From Ichthyophthirius multifiliis (taxonomy: Eukaryota; Ciliophora; Oligohymenophorea; Hymenostomatida): 64,000 bases of DNA. Positions 1 through 13,111 of this stretch are shown here, piece by piece. Both the position numbers and the translations under genes were made by a program. Each line of letters starts with the position of its first letter. The stretch's first letter is position 1. The notes beneath the pieces were generated by a model, which was not told the DNA's origin, searched no databases, and saw only the letters and a list, made by a program, of their open reading frames with translations. The stretch lies in assembly GCF_000220395.1 (NCBI RefSeq), contig NW_004086920.1, forward strand, positions 1-64,000, given 5' to 3'.

Positions 1-918
1 AATAAATTAAATATAAACAAAAATAATTATTAGTAAATAAAATAAATAAAATTATATATTAATACATATTATATTATTAATTATATTTTATACATATATA
101 TATTAATAAATTTTTATATATATATATATTTTTTTTTAATATTATATATATATATTAATTTCAAATTTTTATTATATAATTTTTTATAATATTAATCTTT
201 TTATATTATTTTTAAATAAAATATTATCATAGAAACTTTTTTATAATTAAATTAAATTAATTTATAAATAAGCTATATTATTATTTATTATAAAATTTTT
301 AATAATAATATAATTCTATATATATACATATAATATTTATATTTTTTTACTAATATATATAAAATTATTTAAAATTTTATATAATCACATTTATAAATAC
401 AATTTAATATATTAATTTTACATATATTGTTCTATTTTTATTAATATTTTTTTACTTTAAAATTTAAATTATATACCTTTTTGTTAATATTAAAATAAAT
501 ATTAATATATCTTTTATTATTTTTTTTTATATATTAATTATTTATTTTTTTTATCACTATATATATATTAATTATATAAAGATATTAATTTAGAAATTTA
601 AATTAAAAAAAAAATATTTTCATTATTAATTTAATTTTTTATATTTATATAAATTAACAATCTATTTATTTATTTTATAATTATTATTTTATATTATATT
701 ATTTTATTTTATTTTTATCTATTTAATTTTATTCATTATTATTTGTTTTTTATTTATATTTGTTATTAAAATTAGATAATAAAAAATTAAATAATTTTTT
801 TTATAAAAATATAGAAATTTTTAATACAAATTTATATTAAATAATTTTAATTAATATATAAAAATAATTTTTAATTATTATTATAAATAAATTAATTAAA
901 AATTAAGAATAAAAATTA
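1..918. other. AT-only intergenic region, left edge
   Basis: Almost pure A+T with poly-T and TA runs. I see no open frame with protein-like composition on either strand under the ciliate code, no telomeric repeat and no RNA gene. It probably holds the promoter and 5' leader of the secreted-protein gene that starts at 919. Confidence 0.6.
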
Positions 919-3282
919 ATGATTTTTTTTTAAAACATATTAATAATTATAATTTTAATAATATCAATAAAAACATAAGAACCTTGTGTTTGTCCCACTG
1001 TTGGTGATAATACATTCCCAGGTATAACTGCTTTATAAGATACTCTATAAATATCTCCAGATAATGATGAAAATACATAAGGAAGAATAATATAAATAGG
1101 AACAAATCTATTTTTATTTGATAAAATATTTCACTCAACTAAATCTATTTAACATTTGAATTTAAGATTGTCTGCTGATTTAAAAAAAGAAACGTTTTGT
1201 CCTACTTCATATTAGATAATAAATTAATAAGATTTGTAAACTATACTTAATCATAAGGATAAGTTAAAAATATTTAATGAATATCTGCAAATAAAAATAG
1301 CTGATGGGGAAAAACTTATTGTTTGCACAAACACCAAGCTGACTGCAGTGATTTCAAATGGTGGAGAAAATTCTGATTGGGAATTTTAATGTGCATAATT
1401 AGATTCTAGTATAAATGGAAATATAAACGCTGTGAACACTTATTGGGAAAAAAAACCTATGATAACTTTTTGCAAAAAGGTAGACTCTACAAATGTTAAT
1501 GTTGAGTTGTCAGGATATAATGGATATGATTTTATTGAAGGATAAAAATATAAATTAAACATTATAAATAAATAAAATGTGATAAAATATTATTCTGAAG
1601 ATTCTTAAGGGAATTAATATACTACCTAAAATATTGAATATACAGCAAATAAAACACATTAATACGGTTGCTCTTATATAAAATTGAAAGTTTTACTATT
1701 TGGAAATTTCATAAGTAATCGATGTGTAGTTTTTTGGATGAGTCCTAAATATGGATCTAATTAAGATACTAAATTGACTTATGGTTAAATAATAAAAGTA
1801 AGATTGAATGGTATTTAATCTACTTTTAATAGAGGCTTACATTTTAGTCCTAGTTGTTTTTCATTAAGTCCTTTATTGAATGAAAATGCTTCTTGGGCTT
1901 TCTATTAAGATAATGCAAGTAAAAACCTAATAGTTTAGAAAATTAATGCTGATGGAACTTTAAATGGAAGTAGTATTAATATAAATTAATAAGGATAACC
2001 TATGGATATTACATCTCTACCTAATGGAGGATTTGCTATTTTGGCTAAAAATGGAGATAAGTGCTGGATAGCCTCTTATGATAATAATGGAACATAAGCA
2101 TGGAATATAATTCTTCATGATAATGGAGACAATCCGACAGTTGTAAGATAGTAGATTAGTTTTTTGAATGCATAAGGATAATAACCTTTTGGAATGGAAA
2201 ATATGTATAAACCTTATAATGGTAAACTATTATATGCTAGAGGAAGATTATTTATTGCTTGGGCCTATTATAATCATTTCGGTATGGACAGTAAAGGAGC
2301 TAGAAATGATCATACGGGTTCTACAATGTTTTCTATGGATTATATTACAAGCAATTAGAGATTACTTTATTTTTCATTCAATCCTACTCATTCTTTAAAT
2401 TAAGAGCTTTATTATGATGGTAGGTTTGTTTATTTTGGATCTTTAGGTGACGCTTATCCTTAGAATGTTAAAATAAAGTTATGTGAGACTTATGCTGCAT
2501 AATGTTATGAATTTTAAGATAAAATAGACTTAGTTAATGATAATGAAATGCCTTCTAACGGAAGTGGAAAAGCAGGAGGAAGATTTGGAGGAATTACTAA
2601 AAAAATCGGAATTAATTAAAAATAGGTACTTTACTAAAGGAAAGAATAAAAAACGAATTCTGATTTCTTACCTAAATTAATTAACCATGTAAATGAAGTA
2701 TCCTTATAATTAATTGAACCTTAAATTATTGATAAAAAATTTAGTTTGAATAAAGTAAGTAGAGTTTAATTATTAACAGGAGATTTAGGAAAAAGAGCAA
2801 ATGTTATTAAAAGTGTTAATTATGGAAAAAATATTCTTATTTTATTTAATTTAGTAGATTAAGCTGGTGATATAAATACTTTTAATAAGGATTTCACTTA
2901 AGATAATGATGAATGCTATATAATGCTAGTTAATTCAAATGATGGCTCTAAAATACTTGAAGAAACTAAAATACCTGATAGTATTTCAGCTAATGATTTA
3001 ATGAGAGTCCTTTAAGATGGAAGAGTTGTTTATACTTAAGTTAATAAAGATAATTCTGTTGATTATTTCTATACTCCTATTCCTCCACCAAATATTTATC
3101 CTGATGTTATAGTATAAAACGATCCTATTTATGGATATGGTGCTACGTTATTAAAAGGATAAACATAACCTGTGGCAATAACTGTCGATAATGATACAAC
3201 TTAAAAACCTTCGAGTGGTTTAATATAAATTGTGCATTTTGGATTATTCTTTTTAATTGGTTTGCTTTGTTTTGAATTTTGA
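919..3282 (+). CDS. Secreted, probably GPI-anchored surface protein, 787 aa
   Basis: One uninterrupted frame when TAA/TAG are read as Gln, ending in TGA. The start is chosen because the first 20 residues form a signal peptide (MIFF, then an Ile/Leu-rich core ending near SIKTQ), followed by a short Cys-containing stretch (CVCP). The body has many short Gly/Asn/Asp turns with alternating Tyr/Phe/Ile, as in beta-propeller-like extracellular domains; this is an impression, not a domain assignment. The last 20 residues are a hydrophobic tail after Ser-Ser-Gly, with no basic cytoplasmic part, which is the usual layout of a GPI-attachment signal. I do not recognise a family, and it lacks the regular CxxC repeats of ciliate immobilisation antigens. 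Likely cell-surface location is inference from the two ends. Confidence 0.75.
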
Positions 3283-3534
3283 ATTTTTGTAAAATCATAA
3301 TTATTTTTTAAATTTTATCAAGCAATAAACTTTTTTAATTTTTTTTTAATTATATAAAAATAATAACTATCTTCTTAAAATACACATATATATAATCAAT
3401 AATAATGTATAAAAAAAAAATAGAATACATGCTTAACTTAAAATAAGCTGTTAATAAATCCCGTTTTTCAAAATCAAATCTATATAATTTCTTTATTCTA
3501 CAATTTTTGCTTATTTAATTACAAAAATAAAATC

Positions 3535-4171
3535 ATGATTCTTTATAGTACTGAACTTATGTACTATAACTATAATTATAAGTCCATATTTCCCGTCAAT
3601 TATCCTAAACACTATTAGAATTAAGATTCACTTTCTGAATCCAAAAAGCTCATAGACTCATAATAAGAACTTATTATTTTTTAATAAGTACCTGGGTATT
3701 TAAGGATACTGAAAATTTACCTTTGTATAAAATAGATTCAGAAACGACACAATTTTTAAAAAAAAAATTAGAAGTTTTTCAAATTATTCTATATTTAGTA
3801 TTCCTAATAATAATAATATTAAAAAAAGAAGGCTCATAATTACTAGACCTATTTAATTTATTAATTTAACTAAATTGAAATCTTATATTTCTTTATTTCT
3901 TATATACTTATACTAATACAATCCACATTGTAAATCTCTAAATAAGTTTGGCTACAGTTAATTAGGTTTTTTTTATGTTTAAATAAACTTATTAATAAAT
4001 ATACTAAAATATAGAAGAAAACAAACTATAGTATTAATAAAATCAAATTCTAAAAAAAAATGCTATTAGTGTTATAAAATTAAAAAAAATATATATTTAA
4101 AACAAAACAAAAAAATACATAATAGATAAAAAATATTTTTTTTAATATTTATTTTTAACTAATATTGTTGA
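3535..4171 (+). CDS. Possible small gene, frame changes midway
   Basis: An ATG at 3535 opens a Tyr/Asn/Gln-rich frame (begins MILYSTELMYY). From about 3690 the protein-like composition moves to another frame (KDTENLPLYK, later RPIQFINLTK and KKKCYQCYKI) and runs to TGA at 4169-4171. The two parts are offset by one base; neither a GT...AG intron of usual size nor a single homopolymer clearly joins them. The C-terminal part is rich in Leu/Ile/Tyr/Lys with a hydrophobic patch. It would converge on the OGFr-domain gene, whose stop lies 20 bases beyond. No family recognised; it could be two exons, a decayed gene or a sequence error. Confidence 0.35.
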
Positions 4172-4191
4172 TTAAAAAATTTTTTATTCAT

Positions 4192-5197
4192 TCATTTTAT
4201 TTAATTTTTTAAGTTATTTTTCCTTTCTTACTATTATTTTTAAAATTATTTAAAAAAGCTTGATTCAATTTAAATATTATCATAACTTTCCATGCAAGCT
4301 TCTTACAGTTAGCATTAATTTGAATTAATTCCATATTATTACCAATTTTTAACAATATAACAATTATCTAATGCTTTTAAAGGAGGAGGTCTTTCGTATT
4401 TATTTTTATTATTAACTCTTTTTTCTTTACCAAATATTTATAATTCTAAAAATTCTACTAGCTTAATTGCATATCTACGAAACCCTACAATATTTTAATG
4501 ACTTAATATTCTTACAATACGTAAATAATTGTGCTTATTTATAAAAAAACATTTATAAAATCTATCTAAATAATTTTAATTTAATTATATATCACCAGTG
4601 TTATAATTTATTATTTAAAAACCATAAAAATCATAAATAAGTTCATAAGCTCTTAATTTTTATAAAAAAATTAAAATATTTTATACATTATTGTATTATT
4701 ATTTAATACTTTACTAATCTTTCATAAATTTCCTTATTTTCTTTAAATTCCTTTATTTCTTCTTTTTATAATTTATGAGAGTCCATATTAAATCGAGAAG
4801 AATAGTTATTTGGAAATAGCCATTATATATATTAATGATTATGTTCTAATAAATCATAATTTCCTTTCCTTTTTTATTTTTATAATATTTTTATTTATAA
4901 AGAACTTTTTTTATACCAATCATTTAAAATATTTTTTATGTATTCTCCTCTTTGTTAGAGATTAATTTTTAATTTATTCGTATAAAATAAAATATTAAAG
5001 AATGTTTGCTCTTCTTCTATTTATATTATTGCAGTATTTTCTTTTAAATTATTTATTCTACTCTTTCTTTTATTATTTTTTTATTCTTCTTATTAGTTAG
5101 TTTATATTTAATTTTCTTCTATATTGTTATCTGATGTTTCATTTGATTTTGCCTCAATAATTTATATAATAATATTATTATCTTATAGTTTTTCCAT
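4192..5197 (-). CDS. Opioid growth factor receptor (OGFr) domain protein, 315 aa
   Basis: Two exons (5197-4710 and 4651-4192) joined by a 58-base GT...AG intron in phase 2; the join restores the reading frame and the family motif exactly. The N-terminal 75 residues are Gln/Asn/Glu-rich. The OGFr conserved region follows at about residues 75-260: an aromatic-rich stretch leading to HNHQYIQWLFPN, then the FYGF segment and HNYLRIVRILSH, both typical of the family. OGFr-domain proteins occur in animals and many protists; the human member binds met-enkephalin, but the function of the domain in protists is unknown, so no receptor role should be transferred. Start chosen at the first Met (MEKLQD) after an AT-only leader. 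Convergent with the weak gene at 3.5-4.2 kb. Confidence 0.85.
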
Positions 5198-5374
5198 TTT
5201 ATGTAAATAATATCTATGTAATTAAAGTATTTTTTTTTTTTAGTTTTTATAAAATTTAAAAAATAAAAATAATACTGAAATAGAAATTTATTAATAAAAA
5301 TAAGGAAAAAAAAAAAGAAATACAATTTTTTTTAATCATCTATTATTTAAATAAAAATTAAAATCAAAAATATT

Positions 5375-8300
5375 TCATTATTTCATAATAAATCTCCAAC
5401 AAATAAACCCAGCTCCTTAATTTTCATTATCTTTATATTAATTAATGCTATTTTAGACAAACTATAAATTATTTAAATAAGATTAAATGACATTTTGAGC
5501 CAACTCATGTTTAGTAATAGCATCTAAAAGTAAATATAGATTAAGTCCATAAGGTCCTTCATCAATATTTTCTTATTAAATTTTTTATTTTTAGAATAAA
5601 ATATGAGCTCCTTCATCACAAACATATCTAACAAACTTAAAAAGCCAATTATTTTTATTACAAAAGTCATATTTGTTAAATTAATTCTTCATGCCAATAA
5701 TAAATTTATTATTTCCTATATAAAGAAGACAAAATTAAGAATTTTATCTTATGTAATTAATATCGATTTTATACACACTTTTAGTATTAATATTTTGTTA
5801 TTATTATTATTATTAAGAAAAAGAGAATTTGATTATGTTTTTGAGAATTTCATCCTATTCTTATTAAGTGAATATTTTTTCCTTCACTTATTAACTGATA
5901 TATTCTTAAAGTATAAAAGGAGAAAACAAAAATTAAACAGTGGGATATACGAAAATCTATTTATCATTTTAAGTTTAAATAATACATATAGGACTATTGA
6001 CTATTTTATCCAAGAATTTTTTCACTTCATCTGTTTTTGTACCATTTGTATATTCGAAGTAATTTTCTATTTAAAAATCTTATTAAATCTATTTATTTTT
6101 ATCAAAAATATTCATTGTTTCATTATCTTTATTACTCTAATAGCTTGTTTACTTTTATTTTTATTATTATTTAGTATATGAGATTTCTAATATATGATTC
6201 TGTTCTCCAGCTAAGAATCTTATGGCTTCTGTGAAAGGTTTTTATAATGAATACTAAAGTTCTAGTTTATGTGAAAAAATTCCCTGAATGATTTTTCTGA
6301 GGTTTTCCTTACAAAAAACATCGACATGATTTTCTATGAAAAAATCATTGATTTTAAACTTGTCTTTTAAAATTAAAGAAAAAATGCTCCTTCTTTATTC
6401 GTCTTTTATTACTGCGTTAGAGATTTTGTCATAGTGAGATTAGAGTAAATTATTTATAGCCCCATTCATTTTATGGATGAAAATATTAATAACTTCATTT
6501 AAATAATAAAGTTTACCAACTGAAAGATTATATAAGGCTATTAAAGATTAATATATAGAAGAAATATTTCCAATTACTTTCTTATCACAGTTTTTTATAT
6601 ATAGGTGTTTTGTGATTTCACATTCTTATATATTTATAAATTCTTTCTTTTTGCTTTATACCTTTAAATTATTATTACATTCTTCATATTTTAAAACAAA
6701 AAACTTAGTATAATTCATAGTCCTAGATCTTCCCATTGCCTGCCAAATTTTAGAAAAATCATCAACATCATGCGCTATAATACAACTTTAATGAATTAAG
6801 GGTTATTAATATTGGTTAAAGTATAAAACTTAGAAAGGAATATCTTTTCCTATAACATTTCTATTGTCGATAAAGAAAAATATCTTTTCACTTAATTTTT
6901 TGCCATATTTAGTACTCATTTGCTTATAAAACTCCTCATCGTATTATATGTCGTTATCTGAATCTATATATATGATTCTATCTGCACAAGATATTTATTC
7001 AATGTAATATATATAGGAAAATTTGGACATTCCGAAAATTCTTTTTATTACATTCCTAACTTCTAGAATATGCATTTTTTTGAAAATTCCACATAAATCA
7101 ACTAAAGAGTTTATTTCTGAATTCAACTTAAATATTTCTTCCAAAATTTAAGACTCGCTTAAATTTTCTTACTATATAAAATTGGAAGGACAATAAGCAG
7201 TGAAAACCTTGTTATTTTCTCCTTAAAAATGCTTGAATTTTTAAGGATAAAGTTCGTTTATATTCTTATCATTTGAATGTAAATAAAATGACCTGTCAAT
7301 TAAATCTGGTATATTTTGCATTTATTTACCTCCTTTTATACTTTAATATGAAGGATAATTATCTAGAAAAGGAGTTCCTGTAAATCCTTTACAATCAAAA
7401 TTGAAAATTACATCAATTGAGTTTGTGCATCTACTTTTATCATGAATTTCCATTTTCCTTAAAATTATCTCGAATAAATATTTGGTTAAACCATTTTTTA
7501 GTTTTGAATTATTTTATACTAAAGTTGATAATTTCTCATTTCCATATACAAGTTCATCATAATCAAAAAATTTAATATATTCTTTAAAATACTCAAAGCT
7601 AATATTTTTCCTTTCAGCCTAAAATAGTTCATCATATTTACTTATATCCTCCATTAATAAATAATAGGTTAAATAAATAGTTCTTTCCACATCACTATAA
7701 TACGAACCAGCCATAGCCCTATTTACACTCTCATATGGACGAGCAATTAAGGACTTATAGCCTTCTATGTCATGTGCTATATTTATGGAATGTCTTAGTG
7801 TTTATTCGTTGAAAATTCCAAAAGACTTATTTAAAGATTTACTTTTTTGTTTAATTTCTTCATTTATTATAGAGTATTTTTATTCAAGGTTTTCCCAGTA
7901 AGAACTGTTTTCGGAATTTTCAGGTTCTTATTAAATTTATTCTTCATCTACTTTTTTTGGTATATCTCTTCTTGAATTTAGTTTTCTTTTTTATTTTTGT
8001 ATGTATTATGACATACTGCATAGTATTTGGAAATTACATCTTTTTAAAAGTCGTTGTTTTTATTCTAACATATATTAAATACGAGTTTATCTCTATCTAA
8101 AAAATCATCCACCTCGTCAATAAGAAGTAAGATTTAGTCTTTTTTATACAAAAGCTTATTCGCGATTTCATCAAATGTGAGAGCTTTTTTAAAATAATTA
8201 AACGAGGAGATAAAAATTTTCTTTTATTTAGAAGAAATTTAAACTTCGCTCTATAAAAGCATAAATAATTCATCATATATCTTATAGTCTTGTCCGAAAT

Positions 8301-9233
8301 TAATATTAAGGCAATATCTGAATACTTGTTATTATGCATCTAATACAAGATGTTCTGGAACTATTATAAATAAACAATTTTTTTATTAATTTTAGTTATT
8401 TTTAGATAAATATTTATGCACATCGATATTATTAGATAAGAAAATTTAACATAAAATAGGAAGGACGACTTTTGTCTTTCCTGAACCAACTTCACTAAAG
8501 AAAAAACTTTCTTACCTAATAATTATATCTTTTATGATCTCTTTTTATTTTTGAGTAGGAATTATGGTAGCTTTACCTTCTACACAACGTTAATAATGAG
8601 TGAAGTTTTCACAAACTTTATTTATGAAATTTTCTAAAGAGTCTGTCGTATTTTCGGAATAGTCAAAAAATTAAGTTTTTAATATATTATCATAATGCTT
8701 ATTATCTTCATTATTCTCGATATATTTTATAGCATGTAACCATGGGCCTTGTATTTTTTTTGTTTTACCGTCTTTTTATAAATATTTTACAGTACAAGAA
8801 ACTCTTTTAAGGAAAATTAAGAGAAGTAAAAACATAGAAATGTTTCTTATTTTTAAAGAAAAATCTAATAGAGATATTATATGTTTTGTGTTTTAAATTT
8901 GCATTAAAAAAAAAGGTTCATATAGTACTGTTTTGCTTTCTGTTATATATTAATTTAGAGCCACATCTTTAAATTAATAATTGTCATTTGCGTCTATATA
9001 TATCTAACAAACGTAAATATTTTCTATGAGTTCGAATTTCATTCCATAATAATTTTCGTTAAATTAACCTTCTTTATCGATGTGAAAGTAAATATGTTCG
9101 GAATTAATTATAATGACATCGTTACTGTCTGTATATTTTAAGCAAGGAATAAAATTTAAAGCTTCATTAAAATACATACAATTATACTAAACAGGTACTT
9201 TATTTAAAGTTATTGTACTAGAAATTTCTATTG

Positions 9234-9293
<60 letters not shown>

Positions 9294-12137
9294 TTTTAAT
9301 TTTTTTATTATTATGGTTAAATATAAGTATATTTCCTGCTAAAAAAGCTAAGAATTTACTTTCCTATTATTAACAATAGAAAGTATTTTAAATTTCTGTG
9401 TATTTGTACATACTTTAAGGCCCATCTGAGTGTGAATTTAACCTTATTTTGTATAAATTTATTTATGGCTATTCTTCTAAGAGTATTAAATAAAGACATG
9501 TTGTCATAAACAATATTATCATTTATTTATGAAAAGTTGTATGTGCTAAGTAATTTTATTTAAATATTCACTTAATTTACTTGAATAATTTGCAGGAACA
9601 ATAATCACAAATTCTCCATCTATTTTTAACTTATAATAGTCTAATTCTACTGATTTATTTATCTAACATAGAGACATGTATATTTTGCATAATAATACAT
9701 ATTTTTAGAAAACTTTATCTTAATTTAATGTATTTATATCTTGGAATTATTAACTTTATTATTAAAAGTTTTTATTTACCAAAAATTTGTATGAAAACTC
9801 ATATATAAGATCTTCTATTCGAATTCTAGTAATGTTTGATTCTTTAATTTATTTATCCATTTCATTTATTTTGTTAGATACTATAATTTGCAATTGTTTT
9901 AAGTCTAAATGTTGGTGAAAGAAATCTATATTTATTAGTTTTTTGTACTTTTCGAAAAGTCCAAAATCCAAAAGCAAATTTACTAAGGCTAAATTGATTA
10001 TAATGTCATCAGAAACAACTTTTTTATCTTTGCTTTATAAAATGTCATCTAGAACTTTCTTTAAATATTCATATGAATATATTTTATCACTAACGAGTAC
10101 ACAATCAGGTTCTTCGCATCTTTTTTACTAAAGAATTAAAGGAGAAATACTATCTAGAGAACTTCCGACTAAAATATCTTAAGATATTTTATATCCAGTG
10201 GAGCTTTCTATATGTCCATAATGGATATAATTATGGGAAGTAGAAAACATTATTTTTTAACAAACGAAAGCCAGTATATTCCTTATATCTTTTCCTCCAA
10301 AAATTTAAACACTATTAATATCTGGATTTAGCCAATAATTATCTATAATATTAATAAAGTGCATTAAATTATTATATTTAGTATATGTATATCCATGTCC
10401 AATTTTGACTTAAATTAAGTATTTTTGTTTATAATTTACTTATTAGTTTACTATTCCCATATATTTATGTAGTGTTTGTTTCGCCATTTAATTAATACAT
10501 TCTTTTTCGAATTCATACTCGTGTCTATATACTTACTTTTGCATCAATTCTGTGTCATAAAAAACACTCCTCGTTAAAGAGTTGATGTCTTTTTCTTTTG
10601 GATTTTATTCACCGAAACCTAAGGATGCGTATTTTTAGAAAAAAGAAAATGTGAGAAAATTTTGCAAATAGAATTGGAATTACTAAGTACGGTTTTTAAA
10701 CTCACCTAAAGATATTATTTTTTCATAATTATCAGCTTTATTTGTCGACATGAGCATTTGTTCGGATAAAGCAATGTTTACTTTCATTATTATTTCGTTA
10801 CTTTCTTATAATAGGGAACATGTGTCGATCATAAATGTATATAAATGTATATTTCGAAGCTCTTCTTAACCTATTTCAAATTAGGGCATAAAATAAAATT
10901 CTAAAAATTTAGTTTTTTTAATTTTCTCTTATACTTAATTAAAATACATACTAAGTTTTTAATAATGAGATAAAAGGAAGTTTTTCCTCAAAGAATTAAA
11001 TTCGTTAAAACTAGTAATTTTTCTCATTATATTAGTATTGAATGCAAAAGTCATGCTTACGGGTCTAAATTTATAATAATTGTATTTACAAACTCTATAA
11101 TGAGAATCATTTACATCACAAATGGATTGAATTTCTTTTGAATTTAAAGCTGAGAACATTTTGTCCTCAATTTTCATTATATTGAATTCTTGGAGAGTTT
11201 TTTTTTCCTCAAATATTTTTTTTAGCTTTAAAATTTAATTTTTATATGAAAAATCAATAGTTATTTTATTTTAATCCAAAAAACTTTAAAAAAGTTAAAA
11301 ATAAACAGAATTTTAATATCTTACATAGTCTATTAATATATTATTATTTTAATAAGGCCTAATTTCTTATCTATTATAATAAAAATCCATTATATATTTA
11401 GCCATTTATAATGATATGCCTTTTAGTAATTTTTCGTTTTTAACGCATACTTTTCCTTCCTTTATATATATTTCACCTGCTCTACAAAATACTGCAAATA
11501 AAAAAACTTAAAAATAACAAGTATTATTTGTTAGTTGTGTAGAAAAATTAGAAACTGAATTTCGGTTGTTAAATAGCATATATTCAGTTAGATTAATACC
11601 TATACGGTTTGCTTTTAATTACATTTTTTGGAAATTGTCATCACCCATGCATTTCCATATGTTTAAAATTTTATTTTTCAAAAAACCTCCTCCTTTATAA
11701 TAGTCTTTGTTTCCCTCGATATGTGCTTAGTCCCCATATTTGCTTTTCATGCAAAAAAAAAGTGCAAACTCTTGGCACGATTCAATACCTTTTATAAGTT
11801 ATAATTCTTAATTTAATGGATCGTAATATATTATATGGTCCTTTTATAAAATCTAAAAGGCAGTAAAATGAGCATCAATGCAATTCACTACTATATATTT
11901 GTGATTGAATATATATTCTATTAACTCATCGTATTTCATGTTTTTCGTTTCGAATAAAACTCCTTAGAGCATATCTATCTGATATTTTTCTAATAAGGAA
12001 CGGAAAAAATCCTCTACTGCATTGTAGTTGGAATAACCTTTGTCGAAATAATCGCTGTTTGAAAATAATAATAAGGGAGCAAAACTGTATTGTGTAAAGT
12101 CGTAGGTTTATTTTGTTTTATCTTCTTCTATTTCCAT
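5375..12137 (-). CDS. Giant DUF3638-like P-loop ATPase/helicase-like protein, about 2190 aa
   Basis: Read from ATG at 12137 to TGA at 5375-5377 with Gln codons TAA/TAG throughout. Helicase-type motifs appear in order: Walker A in VGSGKTKVVLPIL (about residue 1170), then IIVPEHL, Walker B LLLIDEVDDF (about 1295), GFTGTPF (about 1525) and QAMGRSRTMNYTKFF (about 1740), which looks like an SF2 motif VI. The Walker A and PEHL context resembles DUF3638 family proteins; I could not search. The N-terminal 150 residues contain VVNCIDAHFTAF followed by IYYDPL, reminiscent of the His region of papain-fold peptidases, but no clear active-site Cys was identified. Introns inferred from frame: 9218-9359 (contains the ATT repeat) and 7970-8016. 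Around 9555 the frame shifts by one base: either a single-base error in an A run or an unusual intron. Cellular role unknown. Confidence 0.7.
9218..9359 (-). other. Intron of the giant ATPase gene carrying an (ATT)n repeat
   Basis: The frame upstream (ending ...LKYFLLLIIG) and the frame downstream (TITLNKVPVQ...) are offset, and a GTAAAT...CTAG intron of 142 bases in phase 2 joins them. About 57 bases of it are a perfect ATT microsatellite, which in one frame would read as poly-Gln; the splice solution makes that reading unnecessary. Confidence 0.6.
9234..9290. repeat. (ATT)n microsatellite
   Basis: Nineteen perfect ATT units, inside the inferred intron of the giant ATPase gene. Confidence 0.95.
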
Positions 12138-12907
12138 TTTTTTTTTTTTAATTTTTATTATATTATATATTATTTTATATTTATTTTATTTTTTTATTTA
12201 ATAAATTAAAACTAAGATTTGTGTAAATATTTATTATGTAATTTTTTTATTTTTATAAATAGATTTTTTTTGTATTTAATAAAATATATGTATTTAATAT
12301 AATAAAATATTTAAATTAAATATTCTTATATAGTTTTTAAATAATTTAAAATTTATAATTTTTTTTTTTTATTTATTCTTTTTTGAAAATTAAAATAATA
12401 AAATTTAAATCTATTAAATATTCATTAGAAATATAATTTTAATTTAATATGTCAAAAAATATTAAAGCATTTATTTATATAAAAAAAAATTATATTATCT
12501 ATAGATTCATTTAAAATATTAATTTATATTCTACTAATAATATAAAATATATTAAAAAAAAATATTTAATTAATATATTTATATGATAAAAAAGAGAAAG
12601 AAAACTATGTATTATATATATAAAGCAATTCATAAATGAAAATATATTATTAAAAATTATAGTATTATAATGAAATAAAAAATATTTTTTTTTTTAAAAA
12701 AAAATATATTTTAATTTTAAAAATTTATAATTTAAAATTATTATAAATAATGTTTTTATTTAATATTTAAATTTAAAATATATAAAAATTATATATTTAG
12801 TAAAATTATTAATGAATAAAGTTTATATAATAATAAATATTCATTTAAATATAAATAAAAATGTAAATATATATATAAATTTTTATATTTTTTTTTATAT
12901 ATATAAA

Positions 12908-12938
<31 letters not shown>

Positions 12939-13111
12939 TTTTATATTTTTATATATAATTCAAATCAATTAAAATTTATTTTAAATGCTTAAATAAACAT
13001 TTATTTAATAAAAAACTAACAAAAAAAACAAAATAATATAAAATTCTATCTTCTAAAAACTTAATAAGATATTTATTCTAATAGAAAAAAAAATATTAAA
13101 TGATTATGAAA
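12138..13111. other. AT-only intergenic region
   Basis: Poly-A/poly-T and TA runs only, including a TA tract near 12910-12930. Holds the upstream region of the giant ATPase gene and the 3' flank of the ARL3 gene. No coding or RNA feature seen. Confidence 0.6.

Noticed and set aside
947-1138. Minus-strand short frame at the start of the secreted-protein gene
   Set aside because: Shadow of a strong plus-strand coding frame with signal peptide.
5603-6181. 192-codon plus-strand open frame, very hydrophobic
   Set aside because: It is antisense to the C-terminal coding part of the giant ATPase gene; the minus frame has varied, protein-like composition and no TGA, while this one is Ile/Leu/Phe-only.
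8890-8920. Apparent frameshift in the giant ATPase gene at a run of nine A/T
   Set aside because: Recounting the bases showed that the frame is continuous here; the first reading had dropped two bases.
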